A DNA stretch of 64,000 nt from Merluccius polli (Eukaryota > Chordata > Actinopteri > Gadiformes > Merlucciidae). Within the stretch, counting starts at the first letter, position 1. The number at the start of each line of letters is the position of its first letter. Shown here piece by piece: positions 60,215 through 64,000 of this stretch. A program made the translations under genes and the position numbers. The notes below the pieces were generated by a model that was not told the origin of the DNA, made no database searches, and saw nothing but the letters and a program-made list of their open reading frames with translations. The stretch spans positions 33,180 to 97,179 of the forward strand of contig JAOPHQ010004332.1 in NCBI GenBank assembly GCA_030340625.1, read 5' to 3'.

Positions 60215-60872
60215 GCAGGCACTGTCAGTGAGGCCCTCCCTCAGATGCTCGAGACCGAGGCAAGGGGGGCAGTTATCATGGCCGTCCTCCGGCTCTAGGG
60301 GAGCCGCGCAGGCGGCACCATAAGTGGGTCATTGCGGGGCACCCCACCGTCCGCGTCACCGAAAACCCTTCCCAGTGACCGGAAAAACAATTAGCTTGAG
60401 CATGAGCGCTGCTGCTAAAAGTAAACAGAAAAACCAAAACAAGGCAGCGTTACCGGGAGCGGGAGCGAGAACACTGCCTTCACCAGTACGACCAATAATA
60501 ATAAGCTTGAGCGAACCAAAGGTTCGGGTCGAGAACCAAATTTAACGTTACCGGGAGTGAGGCGAGAGCGCTGTCTCCACCGGTAAGTTCTGAAAATTAG
60601 ATGGTTAGAAACAGATAATAAGGGAGCAGTGGGGCCCACGCGTGCTGGGAGCGGGAGTGAACACACTGCCTTCACCAACAAGCGTCGGCCACCTACCTGT
60701 CTCCTCTTCGGGTGTAACCCGGCAAGCCACAGCCTCTGGAGGACGGACTGTCCGCGGCTCCGACCGTTGTCGCGAGGCTGCACGTGGCTTGCTTGAATCA
60801 ACAAACTTTTTTTTTTTTTTTGCAATGCAATCCTTTTCCCGCGGTACATGCGCCTTAGCGAGAAGATGAAAA
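60215..60872 (-). other. DIRS 5' leader with three imperfect direct repeats
   Basis: Segments near 60453-60490, 60550-60590 and 60643-60680 share GGGAGCGGGAGYGA and ACTGCCTTCACC with changes. A T15 run occurs at 60808-60822. Promoter not defined. Confidence 0.65.
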
Positions 60873-61017
60873 GGAACAGATCCTCTAACGACACCGGAAG
60901 TTATAGCTTTCCCGGTGTCACGTGGGGGTCACAGGTGACTATGTTGGTATTAGGTACTCGAAATGCGCATGCGCGAGGTGGATATATCCAGTGCTTTCAG
61001 CACCGCCTCTGGCGGTC
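60873..61017 (-). repeat. DIRS inverted terminal repeat, 5' side of the element
   Basis: Inverted partner of 55572-55716. The outermost 18 bp (61018-61035) differ from the other terminus, and match the right half of the internal complementary region instead. Confidence 0.95.
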
Positions 61018-61035
61018 AGTAAGGATGAAATAGAA

Positions 61036-61176
61036 CTCCGCCTTAACCACCTGTTTCTTCATTTGCTTCGAAACAACATTAAAATGATCGGCAATTAACA
61101 GTAAATTATCCTTAGTGCACTGATGAAATTTTTCCAGGGTAGGAGACTCAACAAACTGCTCTAAATTAAACTCCAT
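61036..61176 (-). pseudogene. Gag N-terminus of the third LTR element, cut by the DIRS insertion
   Basis: ATG at 61176 starts MEFNLEQFVESPTLEKF, alike in position and pattern to the gag start at 7382. The frame runs to 61036, where DIRS sequence begins; gag continues at 55530. About 47 codons. Confidence 0.8.
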
Positions 61177-61547
61177 CTTCAAGATGCCAACACAATCCCT
61201 TCCCAGCACAAAATGTTGTTGCACACAGCCTCAAAACAACAAACTCCTGACTCAACGTAGCCTACTGCAATTCAAATTACAGTGATAAGCACAAATCCAA
61301 CAAACTGTGCCCACAAAGTCACCTAAACATCAAAAAGGTAACACACAGTAAATGACCATAAGTGACCAAAATCCAACAAAACTGTGTCCAAAATCACCCA
61401 AACAACAAAAGGGTAACACACAGTAAACCTGGCCTCAGGCACACAAACCACCAGAAACATCCAGACAACACAGGCCTACTGCCACGAAGCCACTAAATCT
61501 AGATGCCAAAACACATTGAAAACTTTCTACAGGCTTTCAATCAGCTT
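61177..61547 (-). other. Leader of the third LTR element
   Basis: Non-coding sequence between primer site and gag. It has two similar blocks containing AAGGTAACACACAGTAAA (61335) and AAAGGGTAACACACAGTAAA (61408), a short tandem duplication of about 70 bp. Confidence 0.6.
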
Positions 61548-61560
61548 CGACGAGCCCCCA
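61548..61560 (-). promoter_or_regulatory. Primer binding site, tRNA-Pro-like
   Basis: The minus strand reads TGGGGGCTCGTC, the first 12 bases of the tRNA-Pro site, six bases inside the LTR end; the remaining bases differ. Confidence 0.65.
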
Positions 61561-61566
61561 AAATTA

Positions 61567-62052
61567 TGTTACGACCCTCAAGCCATAGCTCGTCTCAAAG
61601 AAGGCCCAACATAATTACAGAGTCAGGGTTTTAGCAACACACCCAATTTATTAACAAAACAATCATAATACATGAATCAAAGCTGGGGAGCCGGCCAAAA
61701 GGAACAAAAAGAAGAAGAGACACTCAGACCAACCCGCAAAGGGCCGTCGGATCCGGCTCTCCTCTCTAACCAAAATACACATAACTAACCTAATGAAATA
61801 AAGCCGCGAAAACAGGACTACCGGACTCACCAACCGAAGTTATAACAAAAGCAGAGCTTAACAGCAAAACAAGCACACAAAAACTGCTGCTGCACAAGGC
61901 TGGGAACAAAGGACAAAGAAGAGGGGGGGGACCAAGCCACACTGCTTCCTTTTAAAGTCCTCCCCTCAGATTAGGGCCACCTGGGAGAGGAAACACAAGC
62001 ACATGGTCACCAACAAGTTATACATCCCATCCAGGAGGGGGGGTATGTAACA
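61567..62052 (-). repeat. 5' LTR (486 bp) of the third LTR element
   Basis: Minus strand starts TGTTACATACC and ends GGTCGTAACA, the same end pattern as the LTR at 8093-8563. It contains a TTTAAAAG motif near 61950 (minus) and an AATAAA-like signal. It is inserted directly into the right TIR of the giant element at 62053. Confidence 0.87.
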
Positions 62053-62495
62053 TTAGGCTAATGTCAATGGTACCAAGCCATACTAGCTATGCTATGCTAA
62101 CTGGGCAGCCCACTGTTCCACGAACATTTAATTTGAACACATACGCTGTAATTTTGACACGTGACCCCACTTAACGTGGCGCAAAAACACTGAAATAACT
62201 AAAATAATAAAATAATACCGTTAATACCGTGATTTCATTACGAAAAAAGATTGTTTCCCCTGCTTACCCGCTTGGAGACGTCCGCGCATCAGGTGAACTA
62301 GACGAACTGAGCCTCGCTGGTGACGTCATGACCGCTCAACGTGATGCGTATTTGGACGCATCTGCTCTCCACAGACCTGAATGGGAAGGATTGGCGTATC
62401 ATATGCACGCAAAATTGGAATTTGGCATATCATATGCATGCTTCTTGAAAGTGTAAAGTCGTGTTATTTGTACGCAGATTGATGAGACCGGGTTG
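62053..62495 (-). repeat. Outer part of the right TIR of the giant element
   Basis: Reverse complement of 31189-31634 with scattered substitutions and small indels. The TIR terminus CCGGGTTG ends at 62495 and is followed by CCCTCTC. Confidence 0.88.
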
Positions 62496-64000
62496 CCCTC
62501 TCGCCACCATCTCCCTCCCTCTCTCTTCTCTCGCTCTCTCTCCCTACTCTCTTTCCACCCTCTTCTCGCTCCACCCCCTCTCTCTCTCTCCAGCCTCTCT
62601 CTCCCCAATCCATCTTTGCACACCTCTCCATCTCGCCACTACAAAACTCCTCCATCACCCTCCCCCCCTCTCTCTTGCTCTACCTTTTATTTCCCTCTCT
62701 CTCCATTGCTCACCCTTTCCACTCTTCTCTCTCTTCACCATATGGCTCGGTATGGATCATCGATGGAGGTGAAAACTTGGGTGAAGACGAGGTCATCATT
62801 CAGGGAGAACGAAGCTTCCAAGGCGATATTGATGAAGCTTCAGACAGACGCTTCAAACCGCCGCCGTGCAAACACGCGCACTGCCCATTCAAGGATGGAC
62901 TGGACAGTTTTAGTGAAGCAGTATTGATGGTGATCCCTGTCCATGACCGTACTGGTTAAGAGAGTGAGAAGGCATTTAGTGTTGCTTTGAACTGGGGCGG
63001 TGGAGCCCAACCAGGGGTATGCATACCCCTTCGCCTCAGGGGTACATGGGCAGGTTTCAGGGGGTACTTGTAAAGACTTTGATTTTGCTTTGGTCTACAA
63101 AACTAATGAAGATATAAAATATTAATTTTTGTTCAATAAATATTCTCTCTCTATCGCTCTCTCTCTCTCTCTCTCTCTGTTGATTGTTTCTGACCAATAA
63201 AGTCAAGACCAGAAATAGTGAAACAAAAAGTATGCTTCACCTTCTTTCATTTTAAATGCCGATAGGTCACTACAATATTAATAATGAAGCTAAATGATGA
63301 ATGAAAAAAAACTGGCGTGGTGTTGATTAAGAGGCTGTACTGAGGCAAGGCGTACATGAAAAACAAAAGGTTTGGTAAGTACTGGACTAGGGTACCTTGC
63401 AGATGTTCTCATTGGTTGGATGCATTGTACACATCTGCATTGTGATGTAGCAACCAACACACTTTTTATTTAATATCCTATACAGCACCAATAAACCACA
63501 ACACATTTATTGTATGCGGAATGCTTACCTGACCGTAAAAGTGAATACAAATTGTTTTGTGATTCCTCCCTGAATGGTTGTGGTGATCTGTGTTATGAGA
63601 ACGCAGCGCTTTGTATTGTGATTCTTCACTGTATGGTTGTGGTGATGAGTATTACGAGAACACCAGTGCTTCAATGACAACAATCTCCGAGCAGCACACC
63701 CATCCTCCACCAAGCTTCAACTTGAGTGTTTTTTAATTAAGATGCATAAGGACTCATTAAACGATATCATCCACAAAATGAAGCTGGCATCAGGATCATT
63801 TTCCACTTCAGAACATGCTAACGATAATCTCTCAGGATCCAGACATGCTACCGTGCTTGCCAAGGTAACAGCCAGCAAGTCAATCATGTATCAAATCAAT
63901 CAGGTTGGAAATCAATTAGGTGTCAAGATATCTGATTGCAAATGTCAACGGTGAATGTCAAGATAGATGTCATTAATTCAATAAATGTGGTGGTATTTTA
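62496..64000. other. Right flank, gene-free
   Basis: 62496-62720 is CT-rich. 63005-63050 has a GGGGTATGCATACCCC palindrome of the type found at some hAT ends. 63147-63178 is a CT run. 63545-63660 is an imperfect tandem duplication of about 63 bp sharing TGGTTGTGGTGAT. A frame at 62675-62959 shows no domain. No gene is supported. Confidence 0.5.

Larger units (their letters stand above)
55531..61035 (-). mobile_element. DIRS-type (tyrosine recombinase) retroelement, complete
   Basis: A 5.5 kb GC-rich element inside gag of the LTR element. It has 145-bp inverted terminal repeats (55572-55716; 60873-61017, three mismatches), an internal complementary region at 55767-55862, and on the minus strand gag-like, RT/RNase H and tyrosine recombinase frames. 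Gag coding sequence resumes directly on both sides, with no obvious target duplication, as expected for recombinase-mediated insertion. The pol and recombinase frames are open; only the gag-like gene is broken. Confidence 0.93.
31189..62495. mobile_element. Giant DNA transposon with about 1.2 kb TIRs (KDZ/Zisupton-like), secondarily invaded
   Basis: The two ends are inverted copies starting CAACCCGGTCTCATCAATC (31189 on plus, 62495 on minus). The repeat covers 31189-32366 on the left and 49492-50125 plus 62053-62495 on the right, where a later LTR element splits it. Immediately outside both ends the 7-mer CCCTCTC occurs in direct orientation, a possible target duplication but in CT-rich DNA. 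The interior carries a zinc-ribbon gene on plus and KDZ transposase exons on minus. Removing the 11.2 kb LTR insertion leaves about 20 kb, of which several kb are further insertions. KDZ as the mobilising transposase is inferred from position. Confidence 0.7.

Overview
This is teleost-fish-type genomic DNA made almost entirely of transposable elements and simple-sequence repeats; I find no convincing host gene. The fish call rests on the combination of RTE/Rex3-like LINE, Gmr1-like Ty3/gypsy elements, a DIRS-type tyrosine-recombinase retroelement, KDZ/Zisupton-like, Harbinger, hAT and Tc1/mariner elements, tRNA-derived SINEs and very long dinucleotide runs. The species cannot be named from the sequence.

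Layout. 1-8563 is a nest of retroelements, all on the minus strand. A LINE with its 5' end but without its 3' half (200-2209) lies in the 3' LTR of a young Gmr1-like LTR element (2210-6410). That element in turn interrupts the gag of an older Gmr1-like element (6411-8563). 8564-13546 is simple-sequence DNA. 13549-16389 is a complete Tc1/mariner-superfamily element with a three-exon transposase gene on the minus strand. 16390-31188 holds minisatellites, microsatellites, two SINE copies and a 2.2 kb near-perfect palindrome (25786-27981).

31189-62495 is bounded by a pair of about 1.2 kb terminal inverted repeats and looks like one very large DNA transposon that later took in other elements. Its interior carries two multi-exon genes whose splice phases all agree: a plus-strand gene for a small zinc-ribbon protein (33248-38823, two nonsense codons) and a minus-strand 5' part of a KDZ-type transposase gene (46239-47708). 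Secondary insertions include a 1.84 kb hAT element with an internal foldback, hAT MITEs, a Harbinger element that itself carries a hAT MITE, and several snap-back repeats. Its right TIR is split by a third Gmr1-like LTR element (50877-62052), whose gag is interrupted by a 5.5 kb DIRS-type element (55531-61035) with complete inverted terminal repeats and internal complementary region. 62496-64000 is ordinary repeat-rich flank.

The genes here do not form a cellular pathway; each module serves the mobility of its own element. The two Gmr1-like copies with readable pol both have integrase upstream of reverse transcriptase, the diagnostic Gmr1 order, and their gag has the SCAN-like capsid. Splice phases, repeat identities and target-site duplications were read by eye; no search was run.
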